A DNA stretch of 5,123 nucleotides from an uncultured beta proteobacterium. GTDB taxonomy: Bacteria; Pseudomonadota; Gammaproteobacteria; Burkholderiales; Burkholderiaceae. A program made the translations under genes and the position numbers. Every line of letters starts with the position of its first letter. Within the stretch, counting starts at the first letter, position 1. The notes under the pieces are model-generated. The model saw only the letters and a list, made by a program, of their open reading frames with translations, was not told where the DNA came from and did no database searches. The stretch lies in the NCBI GenBank assembly GCA_903930665.1, contig CAIYZI010000611.1, positions 1-5,123 on the forward strand, read 5' to 3'. This document shows positions 1 through 4,801 of the stretch, piece by piece.

Positions 1-20
1 TACAAATCAGAGCCACCCCC

Positions 21-254
21 TGAATCGCTACCACTTCTCTAGACACTTTCTAGCCTAATATTTAGTCTATTAGGAGGTGTGTAATGAGTACAAGAAGACG
101 GTTTACTGAAGAGTTCAAGTTAGAGGCAGTCAAGCAAGTCGTTGAGCGAGGATTTGGGGTTCGAGATGTAGCTGCTAGGCTGGGCACCTCACCCCATAGT
201 CTGTATGCTTTGATTAATAAATATGGTATTCCAGCCGAGCAGCGTCTAGCGGGG
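21..254 (+). mobile_element. Remnant of an IS3-family insertion sequence (left end and start of orfA)
   Basis: A left fragment of an IS3-family element. The presumed left terminus begins tgaatcgctaccacttctct at 21; a TGAA start fits ends of this family, from memory of related elements. It is followed by a short leader, a strong ribosome site and the OrfA N-terminus. The fragment is cut where the second IS begins, near 255, and no continuation is recognisable after that IS ends near 1495, so the rest of this element is gone. An adjacent deletion, or truncation before the second insertion, would explain this. The right terminus is not in the window. Confidence 0.6.
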
Positions 255-275
255 GGCAATCCCCCCACAGGTTAA
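84..275 (+). pseudogene. Truncated IS3-family transposase OrfA (helix-turn-helix)
   Basis: N-terminal fragment of the IS3-family OrfA protein, which binds the element's terminal repeats and forms the first part of the OrfAB transposase. Residues 1-45 (MSTRRRFTEEFKLEAVKQV, then VRDVAARLGTSPHSLYALI) are the family's HTH_Tnp_1-type helix-turn-helix. Intact OrfA proteins run to roughly 90-100 residues and end in a leucine-zipper-like helix. Here homology fades after about residue 56, and the last codons and stop are read into the left end of the second IS. The start is well supported by AGGAGGT at 72-78, five bases before the ATG. Without its C-terminal half and without orfB it cannot transpose. 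At most it could make a short DNA-binding peptide. Confidence 0.8.
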
Positions 276-292
276 CTGAGCTCAGAGGCAGA
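255..292 (+). repeat. Left terminal inverted repeat of the IS3-family element
   Basis: Outer part GGCAATCCCCCC plus inner block ctcagaggcaga (281-292) mirror the right end. The outer C run also pairs with the G run at 251-256 as a local hairpin (six G, caat, six C). The exact first base is uncertain because of the flanking G run. Confidence 0.55.
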
Positions 293-319
293 GTTTTCTC
301 GAATATAGAGGAGTTCTAC

Positions 320-584
320 ATGAAACGTTCTAAATTTACTGATAGCTAGATCATGGATGCCCTAAAACGGGTGGATGCTGGCCTAGCGGTTCCAGAAGTC
401 TGCCGTGAGCTGGATTAGTACTGCCACTTTCTATAAATGGCGCGCCAAATACGGCGGCATGGACACCTCAATGATGGCCCGCATGAGGGAGCTTGAGGCT
501 GAGAACGCCTACTTAAAGAAGATGTATATCGAAGAGAAGCTTAAAGCGGAGATCGTAATTGAAGTTCTCGCAAAAAAGTGGTGA
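320..584 (+). pseudogene. IS3-family transposase OrfA, broken by a nonsense codon and a frameshift
   Basis: OrfA of the second IS. It starts at ATG 320 after GAGGAG (308-313), six bases upstream. It reads MKRSKFTDS, hits TAG at 347-349 (a single change from the family's CAG), then continues IMDALKRVDAGLAVPEVC up to a one-base loss near 413. The rest lies in another frame from about 414 (ISTATFYKWRAKYGGMD) to the TGA at 582-584, ending IEVLAKKW. The first half is the helix-turn-helix that recognises the IS ends. The second half (MARMRELEAENAYLKK and following) is the leucine-zipper-like helix for multimerisation. Mentally repaired, its length of about 88 residues matches the family, so it is a full gene killed by two small lesions, not a fragment. 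Confidence 0.85.
572..578 (+). promoter_or_regulatory. Programmed -1 frameshift heptamer A_AAA_AAG
   Basis: AAAAAAG sits in phase with the orfA tail (codons gca aaa aag tgg tga), exactly the slippery arrangement IS3-family elements use to make the OrfAB fusion transposase. Here the -1 frame runs into TGA at 602-604 because orfB carries an extra base near 590, so the fusion can no longer be made. Confidence 0.7.
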
Positions 585-844
585 GCCCAATCTCACAGAC
601 GTGAGATGGCCCAGCGGGCAGTCAGGGATAAAGCAATCCCTATTCGCTTGGCTTGTGAAGCCTTAAGGTTTAGCGAGTCTTCCTATCGCTATGAGGCTAA
701 GCACAACGCGGAGAGCGAGCTCATTGCCAATTGGTTGATCCGCTTAATGGACAACAACCGTAGCCGGGGCTTTGGCCTTTGTTATTTGTATCTACTCAAC
801 GTCAAGAACTACACATGGATCCACAAACGCATCTACCGTATTAC

Positions 845-869
845 GACCAAAGGAAGTCCCTTTAGGGAC
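845..869 (+). repeat. Dispersed palindromic repeat, copy 1 (inside orfB)
   Basis: Runs gaccaaaggaagtccc then tttagggac. It contains the hairpin gtccc-ttta-gggac. It aligns with copy 2 at 1361-1383 (about 19 of 23 positions plus a 2-base gap, with shared gggacaa at the right edge) and more loosely with copy 3 at 3636-3654. It interrupts orfB without breaking the frame. Confidence 0.55.
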
Positions 870-1360
870 AAGGATCTTGAGCTGAACCTTCGCATCAAAC
901 CCCGTAAGCGTTTGGTGCGAGATAAACCCGACGCTTTGGTCGTGCCGCTGAGCATTAACCAAGTCTGGTCAATCGACTTTATGCATGACCAGTTGCAAGA
1001 TGGCCGGTCCATCCGCTTGTTCAATGTGATTGATGACTTTAATCGAGAGGCTTTAGGGATTGAAGTGGACTTCTCATTACCAGCAGAGCGAGTAGTTCGC
1101 AGCTTAGATCAAATCATTGCTTGGCGAGGTAAGCCTGGTGTGATTCGATCGGACAACGGTCCCGAGCTTATCGGCGGCAGACTCATGGAGTGGGCAGTAA
1201 AGCATCAAATCCACATCGCCCATATCCAACCAGGTAAACCATAACAAAATGCCTATGTGGAGCGCTTTAATCGTACCGTCAGATATGAGTGGTTATCTCA
1301 GCATTATTGGGAAGGTATTAACGAAGTTCAGGAGTTCGCAACACAATGGATGTATAAATA

Positions 1361-1383
1361 GACCGAAGGGAATCCCGCGGGAC
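1361..1383 (+). repeat. Dispersed palindromic repeat, copy 2 (inside orfB)
   Basis: Runs gaccgaagggaatcccg then cgggac. It is the core of about 28 bases inserted between the orfB codons for ..QWMY and NHQRPN.. and causes a frameshift there. It is closely related to copy 1 in sequence and in its alternative short stems (ggga/tccc, cccg/cggg). Confidence 0.55.
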
Positions 1384-1456
1384 AATCATCAACGTCCAAA
1401 CATGGCATTGGGCGGCATTATCCCGAACAGAGACTGGCCATAGTTGCTTAATTAAT

Positions 1457-1495
1457 TCTACTTCTGAGAGCAGTGGCAAATGGGGGGGGGGTGCC
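1457..1495 (-). repeat. Right terminal inverted repeat of the IS3-family element
   Basis: Inner block tctacttctgag (1457-1468) and outer ten-G run ending gtgcc at 1495, reverse-complementing the left end imperfectly. The ten-G homopolymer (1482-1491) is longer than the six C of the left end, so slippage or sequencing length error is possible here. Confidence 0.55.
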
Positions 1496-1612
1496 GGGGT
1501 AGGCATCCACTGGTATTTGAATGTGCATTAGGGAAGTTTTGATTTGTTTTACTTAAAGTACCTTTTGTTAGCAAGTGGTGCTTTTTTACGCGACTTGATT
1601 TAACCATTCAAA

Positions 1613-1631
1613 GACCAACGGATCGTTGGTC
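1613..1631. repeat. Palindrome gaccaacg-gat-cgttggtc
   Basis: Perfect 8-bp arms around 3 bases, about 80 bp upstream of the nucleotidase start. The inner 17 bases match the palindrome at 4745-4761 at 15 of 17 positions, and the left 11 bases (gaccaacggat) match the tRNA-Lys fragment at 4830-4840 exactly. It could be an operator, an att-derived recombinase site or an RNA hairpin. Confidence 0.65.
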
Positions 1632-1642
1632 CGATGCTCTTA

Positions 1643-1669
1643 GAGCAACGGATTGATACACCGTTGCTC
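1643..1669. repeat. Hairpin gagcaacgg / ccgttgctc
   Basis: Perfect 9-bp arms (1643-1651 and 1661-1669) around a 9-base loop, 11 bases after the previous palindrome and sharing its caacggat core. Its left arm can instead pair with tgct at 1635-1638, so alternative folds exist. No T run follows, so it is not a standard intrinsic terminator. Confidence 0.6.
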
Positions 1670-1713
1670 AAGTAGACCCCGATGGACCCCATTAGGTTGA
1701 TAGAATGGATTAA

Positions 1714-2160
1714 ATGAAGATACTCTACATAGATATGGACAATGTGTTGGTTGATTTCCCTACTGGGATTAAAAGGACGCCTGATCATATTCAAGATTCG
1801 TACGCGGATCGACTAGATGAGGTTCCTGGGATCTTCTCGCTAATGGATCCCGTACCGGGTGCTATTGCTGCATATGAAGAGCTTGCGACCTTATTTGATG
1901 CATATATTCTTTCAACTGCACCTTGGGGCAATCCCAGCGCTTGGTCCGATAAGCTCCTTTGGGTAAAAGAATATTTGGGTAAGACAGCGTTTAAACGCCT
2001 TATTTTGAGCCATCATAAAAATCTTAATGATGGAGATTTTTTAGTAGATGACCGCCTAAAAAATGGCGTCGATCGCTTCAAAGGCGAACATATTCACTTT
2101 GCTACACCTGATTTTCCCGATTGGGAAACAGTAGTTAAATATTTAAAGACTAAGGCTTAA
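1714..2160 (+). CDS. 5'(3')-deoxyribonucleotidase, NT5C-like (HAD superfamily)
   Basis: A 148-residue cytosolic phosphatase that would remove the 5' phosphate from (deoxy)nucleoside monophosphates; the exact substrate is not readable. HAD motifs are complete: motif I DMDNVLVDF with nucleophile Asp7 and acid/base Asp9; motif II Ser67-Thr68 in STAPW; motif III lysine, probably Lys102 in SHHKN; motif IV VDDR with Asp112-Asp113 for magnesium. STAPW followed by a spaced ILSHHK and LVDDR is the pattern of the NT5C family (PF06941), and length fits compact bacterial and phage members. No signal peptide or membrane segment. The start has only weak ribosome-site support (GGA at 1708-1710), but an upstream ATG (1705) meets TAA at once. 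It is the first gene of the + group, with about 150 bp before the next gene. Phages carry such enzymes for nucleotide-pool control, yet they also occur as ordinary chromosomal genes. Confidence 0.85.
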   Translation: MKILYIDMDNVLVDFPTGIKRTPDHIQDSYADRLDEVPGIFSLMDPVPGAIAAYEELATLFDAYILSTAPWGNPSAWSDKLLWVKEYLGKTAFKRLILSHHKNLNDGDFLVDDRLKNGVDRFKGEHIHFATPDFPDWETVVKYLKTKA

Positions 2161-2245
2161 GCAGCCTGTTTACTCAAAAAGATTACAGCACTTTTTTAAG
2201 CAACACACTGAAGCACGCGACAACTCGGTTTACTAAAAAAAGTAC

Positions 2246-2274
2246 TTTTCAAATTACCTCAATAGTTTTATAAG
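2246..2274 (+). promoter_or_regulatory. Candidate sigma-70 promoter for the DUF5681-like gene
   Basis: TTTTCA (2246-2251, 4 of 6 to consensus), 17 bases, then TATAAG (2269-2274, 5 of 6). Predicted start near 2281, some 27 bases before the gene start. A 12-bp palindrome aaaagtactttt (2238-2249) overlaps the -35 and could be an operator. Confidence 0.4.
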
Positions 2275-2307
2275 ACCAGTATGTGCTGAATATTTAGAGG
2301 ATGGGCG

Positions 2308-2724
2308 TTGCTGATAAAACAACAAAAAAACAATGGATTCCAAAAAGGCAAGTCTGGAAATCCTTCAGGTAGACCTAAGGGTTCAGGGAAGGTTGGTGAG
2401 CTTAGAAGCCAGATTGGGGAAGCGCTTCCAGAAATTATTGATGTATTAATTCAGGCGGCTAAAAATGGCGATATTCAGGCATCACGACTTTTGGTAGATA
2501 AGGTCATCCCAGGAGTAAAGCCACAACTAGAGCCTGTTCTAGCGGGTTCAGAGGGCGACTCTATCTCAAGGTATGCTGATTCAGTTATGCGGTCGTTAAT
2601 GAGGGGTGAAATATCCCCCGATTGCGCTAACGCTATGTTGAATACAGCGAGCAACTGCCTTGCTATTCAGGAATACGCCTCCCTTGAGGGACGCATTGCT
2701 ACCTTAGAAAAAATGGCTAGATAA
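2308..2724 (+). CDS. DUF5681-like protein, possible phage terminase-associated small protein
   Basis: A 138-residue soluble protein. Residues 10-26 (GFQKGKSGNPSGRPKGS) are the basic, glycine-rich N-terminal motif of DUF5681-type proteins (consensus FKxGxSGNPxGRPKG), which are often encoded just upstream of phage large terminase genes and may act as small terminase or DNA-binding subunits. That role is a family association, not proven. The rest is helical: residues 31-68 (ELRSQIGEALPEIIDVLIQ and on) resemble the helices that follow the motif in relatives, and the C-terminus ends LEGRIATLEK. No large terminase follows here. The chosen start is TTG at 2308, with TAGAGG (2295-2300) at good distance. 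An ATG at 2301 lies in another frame and would need a shift at an A7 run. The stop abuts the next ORF. Confidence 0.65.
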   Translation: MLIKQQKNNGFQKGKSGNPSGRPKGSGKVGELRSQIGEALPEIIDVLIQAAKNGDIQASRLLVDKVIPGVKPQLEPVLAGSEGDSISRYADSVMRSLMRGEISPDCANAMLNTASNCLAIQEYASLEGRIATLEKMAR

Positions 2725-2904
2725 ATGAAGGGGTTAAGTAAACGTTTGGCTATTTTGGAGCGAGAATATTTTCAAGAAGAGACGCTCATATATGTTTATG
2801 GCGGCATCCCTCTTAAAGAAAATGAACCACGAGAGCTATTAATTAAAAATAAATGTGGTTCATTTAAGATTATTAGAATGCGCGACCAAGAGCATGAATG
2901 GTGA
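2725..2904 (+). CDS. Small 59-residue hypothetical protein, translationally coupled
   Basis: A short ORF starting MKGLSKRLAILEREYF and ending IRMRDQEHEW at TGA 2902-2904. Its ATG directly follows the TAA of the DUF5681-like gene (taa then atg, no gap). No ribosome site is visible, so translation would rely on termination and reinitiation. The LSKRLAILE start resembles small proteins that follow DUF5681-type or terminase-small genes in proteobacterial prophages, from memory. The centre has an IYVYGGIPL stretch. No domain function can be named. That it is real is supported by exact abutment, a shared charged-helix style with the neighbour's C-terminus, and an end only four bases before the convergent gene's stop. 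Confidence 0.6.
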   Translation: MKGLSKRLAILEREYFQEETLIYVYGGIPLKENEPRELLIKNKCGSFKIIRMRDQEHEW

Positions 2905-2908
2905 TTTA

Positions 2909-3598
2909 CTAAAAAGGTATATCGTCTAGTCGTTCCATTTCTTCTTCATTGAATCTTTTTGGAGGCATATTGCGAACATCCTCTAAAACAGGCCTTATCT
3001 TTTCTTGGCTATTAATGAGGGATTCTTTTAGAACCTCATCTCGGTAAGCTGCATTAATGCGAATTAAGATCTCACGTTTTTTTCCTTCGGTAAATAAGGC
3101 TGGAAATTCTTCAATGATATGCTGGCCAAAATATATTTTTGAATCTAATTTATTTGATAAGCTTGGTTTTGGTAAAACAATTGAACGATTTCGATTTTCT
3201 GTAATCCTATACCAAATAATTTCATCAATTTTCTGATCCCTCCTACTTGAATATTCAAGCTGTTCATAATTCATTTGTTGATATCGACTCTCGTATCCGT
3301 AGTACTGATGACTGCTCTCATCGTAGATAACAGTAGAAAATTCATTTTCAATTATCGAGATAAGTTTTTTAATGCTTATATTTTCGCGATCACTTGCAGT
3401 GCGATATCCGTAAACATATGATCCGATTGCAAGAATTTCTAGGGATTCATTAGCGTCAAAATCAAGGTAAATCTCAGGAAATCCACATTTTCCTTCGTGC
3501 TCGGATCTGATGTCTGCTCTATATTTCCAAACTCTGTCAGAAGTAAATGTATCGATGGAAATAGGTTCTTTGTTAATAAATTTAGTGTAGTAAGTCAT
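2909..3598 (-). CDS. Unknown protein with an SSB-like acidic C-terminal tip (LDDIPF)
   Basis: A 229-residue protein I do not recognise. No signal peptide or membrane segment. The middle is rich in Tyr, Ser, Gln and Glu (about residues 90-120, SSHQYYGYESRYQQMNYEQ), then a mixed helical region (SKIYFGQHIIEEFPALF) and a charged C-terminal helix. The last six residues, LDDIPF, closely match the conserved tip of bacterial SSB (DDDIPF) that recruits RecQ, ExoI, PriA and other partners. Before it is an acidic segment (FNEEEMER), also SSB-like. By inference it could dock onto SSB partners or be the partner-recruiting half of a single-strand binding system with the 192-aa neighbour. The body has no OB-fold signature I can see. 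ATG 3598 is the first start after an in-frame TAA; the ribosome site is weak. It is the last gene of the - group, 80 bp after the previous gene. Confidence 0.6.
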   Translation of the reverse strand: MTYYTKFINKEPISIDTFTSDRVWKYRADIRSEHEGKCGFPEIYLDFDANESLEILAIGSYVYGYRTASDRENISIKKLISIIENEFSTVIYDESSHQYYGYESRYQQMNYEQLEYSSRRDQKIDEIIWYRITENRNRSIVLPKPSLSNKLDSKIYFGQHIIEEFPALFTEGKKREILIRINAAYRDEVLKESLINSQEKIRPVLEDVRNMPPKRFNEEEMERLDDIPF

Positions 3599-3630
3599 TT
3601 TTTAATTTCTTTCATATGTCAATTTTGGAG

Positions 3631-3650
3631 CCAGAGACCGAAGTCCCTGG
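3631..3650 (-). repeat. C(UUCG)G hairpin between two - strand genes; palindromic repeat copy 3 extends to 3654
   Basis: On the - strand mRNA: CCAGGGAC, UUCG, GUCUCUGG, an 8-bp stem with one G-U pair closed by the unusually stable C(UUCG)G tetraloop. No U run follows, so it is more likely an mRNA stabiliser, processing site or inserted repeat than a terminator. The + strand segment gaccgaagtccctggggta (3636-3654) resembles copies 1 and 2 in orfB. A weaker stem, atatct/agatat (3656-3673), lies next to it. Confidence 0.6.
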
Positions 3651-3678
3651 GGTAGATATCTGAGATTAGATATTTAGC

Positions 3679-4257
3679 CTACATACCTTTCTCCAGGGCT
3701 AAATTGGTTGATGAGTCTGTACGCCACTTCCTTGGAAGCCTTTTGGCTATTGGACTTCCTTCTTTTGAGGTAGGTATAGGTTCTGGTATGGGTTTAGGTA
3801 AAGGTCTATATGAAGGTTCCACTCGATCATCTAGGATGATTCGTTCAATATGATCAACAACTGAATATGTTTGGGGGTCGGCATATTTTTTCTGTCGACT
3901 ATTCGTGCGAACAGTCCTAACAGAAATTTCAAGTAATTTACCTTTTAGTTGGGCTGGTGAAAGCCGAGAGGGTTTTTCCCGAGTGCATAGGATGTTTAAT
4001 AGTTCCGTAGCAAGTTTTGAGTGGCGCGAAAGGATGGCCCGTTTATTTTTTCCCGGCTTACTAGGCAATGCTTTAGCGTTGTACCACCCATTAATCAAAG
4101 CTCCATTTACGTGCCCAAGATCTGTGATCCTAAATGTAATCTTGATTTTCGCGCCAAAACTCTGGTACAAGGTTTCGTGACTTACATAAACAGCTTGATA
4201 ACTACCAGCTGGTATAAGGGGTAGGTTCCCCCAATCAATTTCGAAGTCATCACTCAT
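3679..4257 (-). CDS. Hypothetical protein of an integrative-element family (possible nucleic-acid binding)
   Basis: A 192-residue soluble protein. The N-terminal block, residues 12-44 (LPLIPAGSYQAVYVSHET, then FGAKIKITFRI), then WYNAK at 58-62, KPSRLS (95-100), LKGKLLEISVRTV (104-116) and YSVVDHI (131-137), suggest an all-beta core. I associate this pattern with uncharacterised proteins encoded near integrases in proteobacterial islands. The strand pattern and basic patches (KPGKNKR, RTNSRQKK) would suit an OB-like nucleic-acid binding domain, but that is inference. The tail is proline-rich (PLPKPIPEPIP, 152-162) and basic, probably disordered. Its ATG overlaps the upstream gene's end by 8 bases (ATGAGTGA), so the pair are co-transcribed and translationally coupled. 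No strong ribosome site of its own. Confidence 0.6.
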   Translation of the reverse strand: MSDDFEIDWGNLPLIPAGSYQAVYVSHETLYQSFGAKIKITFRITDLGHVNGALINGWYNAKALPSKPGKNKRAILSRHSKLATELLNILCTREKPSRLSPAQLKGKLLEISVRTVRTNSRQKKYADPQTYSVVDHIERIILDDRVEPSYRPLPKPIPEPIPTSKEGSPIAKRLPRKWRTDSSTNLALEKGM

Positions 4258-4528
4258 TTACATTGTCCAGATTAGAGCTAATTGAGTGAATCGTTTTTTC
4301 GCGAATGAGATTGATGAGTGCCGTTTCAAAGATCGGCCGAATAATGTGTAGTCTTCCAAGAAACTTAACTAAGACACCGGCTTTAATTAATTCATTTCGG
4401 TGAGTCCGGATAAACCAATCCCCAGAGTGTTTGTTGGTAAAAAGCCTTTTACCTTCTGGAGAATTAAGAAAATCTTGGAATGATTCCAAGTTCTGTATTG
4501 AATGTGCTGTGTTTTCCATATATTCCAT
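4250..4528 (-). CDS. Small probable DNA-binding protein (excisionase/HTH-like)
   Basis: A 92-residue protein. Residues 36-68 (GDWFIRTHRNELIKAGVL, then GRLHIIRPIFETA) resemble small winged-helix or excisionase-like proteins found next to island integrases, in which a WxIRxHRxELxxAG helix precedes a strand-turn and a final helix. By inference it could control excision or transcription of the element. No domain beyond this pattern is certain. The first ATG (4528) has no ribosome site; the ATG at 4519 has GGA nearby and may be the true start (MENTAHSIQ). Upstream, its frame is continuous with the integrase stub except for one TAA (4553-4555). Downstream it overlaps the next gene by 8 bases, which supports one operon. 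Confidence 0.55.
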   Translation of the reverse strand: MEYMENTAHSIQNLESFQDFLNSPEGKRLFTNKHSGDWFIRTHRNELIKAGVLVKFLGRLHIIRPIFETALINLIREKTIHSISSNLDNVNE

Positions 4529-4552
4529 TTCATAATTAGTAGTGGCACGTGA

Positions 4553-4723
4553 TTAAGGTGCGACGATTCGAGTATGGCCCAGTTGCTGGACGATAAAAGA
4601 CAATCTATTGCCAAATGAGGGGTCTCGGCCTTGATAGCAGGCCATATAGGAGTCAGCTAGAGCCGAAAGAGAGAATGCTTCGCCCCTAATCAGGGGGCTT
4701 ACTGCAGTATTGCTGGTGTTCAT
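4553..4723 (-). pseudogene. N-terminal stub of a tyrosine-family integrase
   Basis: Fifty-six codons with a good ribosome site (GGAGA, seven bases before ATG 4723). LSALADSYMACYQGRDPSFG then RLSFIVQQLGHTRI (residues 19-53) looks like the start of the SAM-like core-binding domain of phage/island integrases (the AYxGRDPxxxxRLxxWxxxLG pattern, from memory). A full integrase is about 300-400 residues. Here the whole catalytic domain (Arg-Lys-His-Arg-His-Tyr residues) is missing and the frame ends at TAA after IVAP, so it cannot recombine DNA. It starts about 80 bases after the tRNA-Lys 3' end in the same direction, the usual place for an island integrase. That position is the strongest support for the call. 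The deletion appears to run straight into the next gene. Confidence 0.6.
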
Positions 4724-4744
4724 GATCAGTTCTCCAAATTCAAT

Positions 4745-4761
4745 ACCAACGGACTGTTGGT
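4745..4761. repeat. Palindrome accaac-ggact-gttggt upstream of the integrase stub
   Basis: Six-base arms around five bases, about 21 bases before the stub's start codon and 40 bases from the tRNA fragment. It matches 1614-1630 at 15 of 17 positions, and its left half accaacgga matches the tRNA fragment (4831-4839). Its position suits an operator for the - strand genes or a recombinase/excisionase site. Confidence 0.55.
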
Positions 4762-4801
4762 GAGTATTTGTCGACGCTAATCACGCGCCACTTTGTATTA
4801 C

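Larger units (their letters stand above)
585..1443 (+). pseudogene. IS3-family transposase OrfB (DDE integrase core), broken
   Basis: Catalytic subunit of the second IS: an rve/DDE integrase-fold transposase that cuts and joins the IS ends. The longest open stretch is 606-1244, beginning MAQRAVRDKAIPIRLACEAL. Counting from 606, catalytic Asp124 (VWSIDFMHD) and Asp183 (IRSDNGPE) are present. Glu219 (NAYVERFNR), 35 residues beyond Asp183 as in the D-D-35-E signature, lies just past a TAA at 1242-1244 that replaces an expected CAA. The frame then runs to a TAG at 1356-1358, where about 28 extra bases (palindromic repeat copy 2) shift it. The C-terminus resumes as HQRPNMALGGIIP in another frame, ending at TAG 1441-1443. 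An extra base near 590 also breaks the junction with orfA. An in-frame insertion near 843-875 (TTKGSPFRDK) seems absent from relatives I remember. Active transposase cannot be made. Confidence 0.88.
255..1495 (+). mobile_element. Decayed IS3-family (IS407-like) insertion sequence
   Basis: About 1.24 kb element with the usual two-frame IS3 layout, orfA then orfB. Its ends are imperfect inverted repeats: GGCAATCCCCCC from 255 against the reverse complement of the poly-G end closing at 1495 (GGCACCCC), plus an inner match ctcagaggcaga (281-292) to tctacttctgag (1457-1468), 10 of 12, at about the same distance from each end. GGGG at 251-254 and 1496-1499 could be a 4-bp target duplication, which is the size expected of the IS407 group, but in such G-rich sequence it may be chance. 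Both orfs are broken, so the element is dead unless complemented in trans. The group assignment comes from recognising the protein sequences and is not certain. Confidence 0.75.
1500..1713. other. Intergenic region between the IS and the nucleotidase gene
   Basis: About 210 bp without a convincing ORF. It holds the two hairpins at 1613-1669. I see no good sigma-70 promoter pair and only a weak ribosome site (GGA at 1708-1710) before the gene at 1714. The sequence right after the IS does not continue the OrfA fragment seen on its left. Confidence 0.5.

Noticed and set aside
40..68. Promoter for the first IS (TAGACA as -35)
   Set aside because: No acceptable -10 at 15-19 bases; the best candidates are wrongly spaced.
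1600..1631. Possible second tRNA-Lys att copy at the left of the cassette
   Set aside because: Only 11 bases (gaccaacggat) match; the T arm and acceptor part of the tRNA do not, so it is not a genuine att repeat by sequence.
2683..2696. tcccttgagggac, similar to part of palindromic repeat copy 1
   Set aside because: It lies in frame in a helical segment (ASLEGR) that needs no insertion to explain it; the gaccRaa half is absent.
3595..3615. Six-codon leader ORF (MKEIKK) overlapping the start of the 229-aa gene
   Set aside because: Too short and without a ribosome site; no attenuator-like codon pattern.
3905..4224. Two + strand ORFs opposite the 192-aa gene
   Set aside because: Antisense shadows; the - strand gene has coupling and a protein-like pattern, these do not.
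4387..4614. 75-codon - strand ORF overlapping the 92-aa gene and the integrase stub
   Set aside because: It is the out-of-frame shadow of two better-supported frames and has no recognisable composition or motif.
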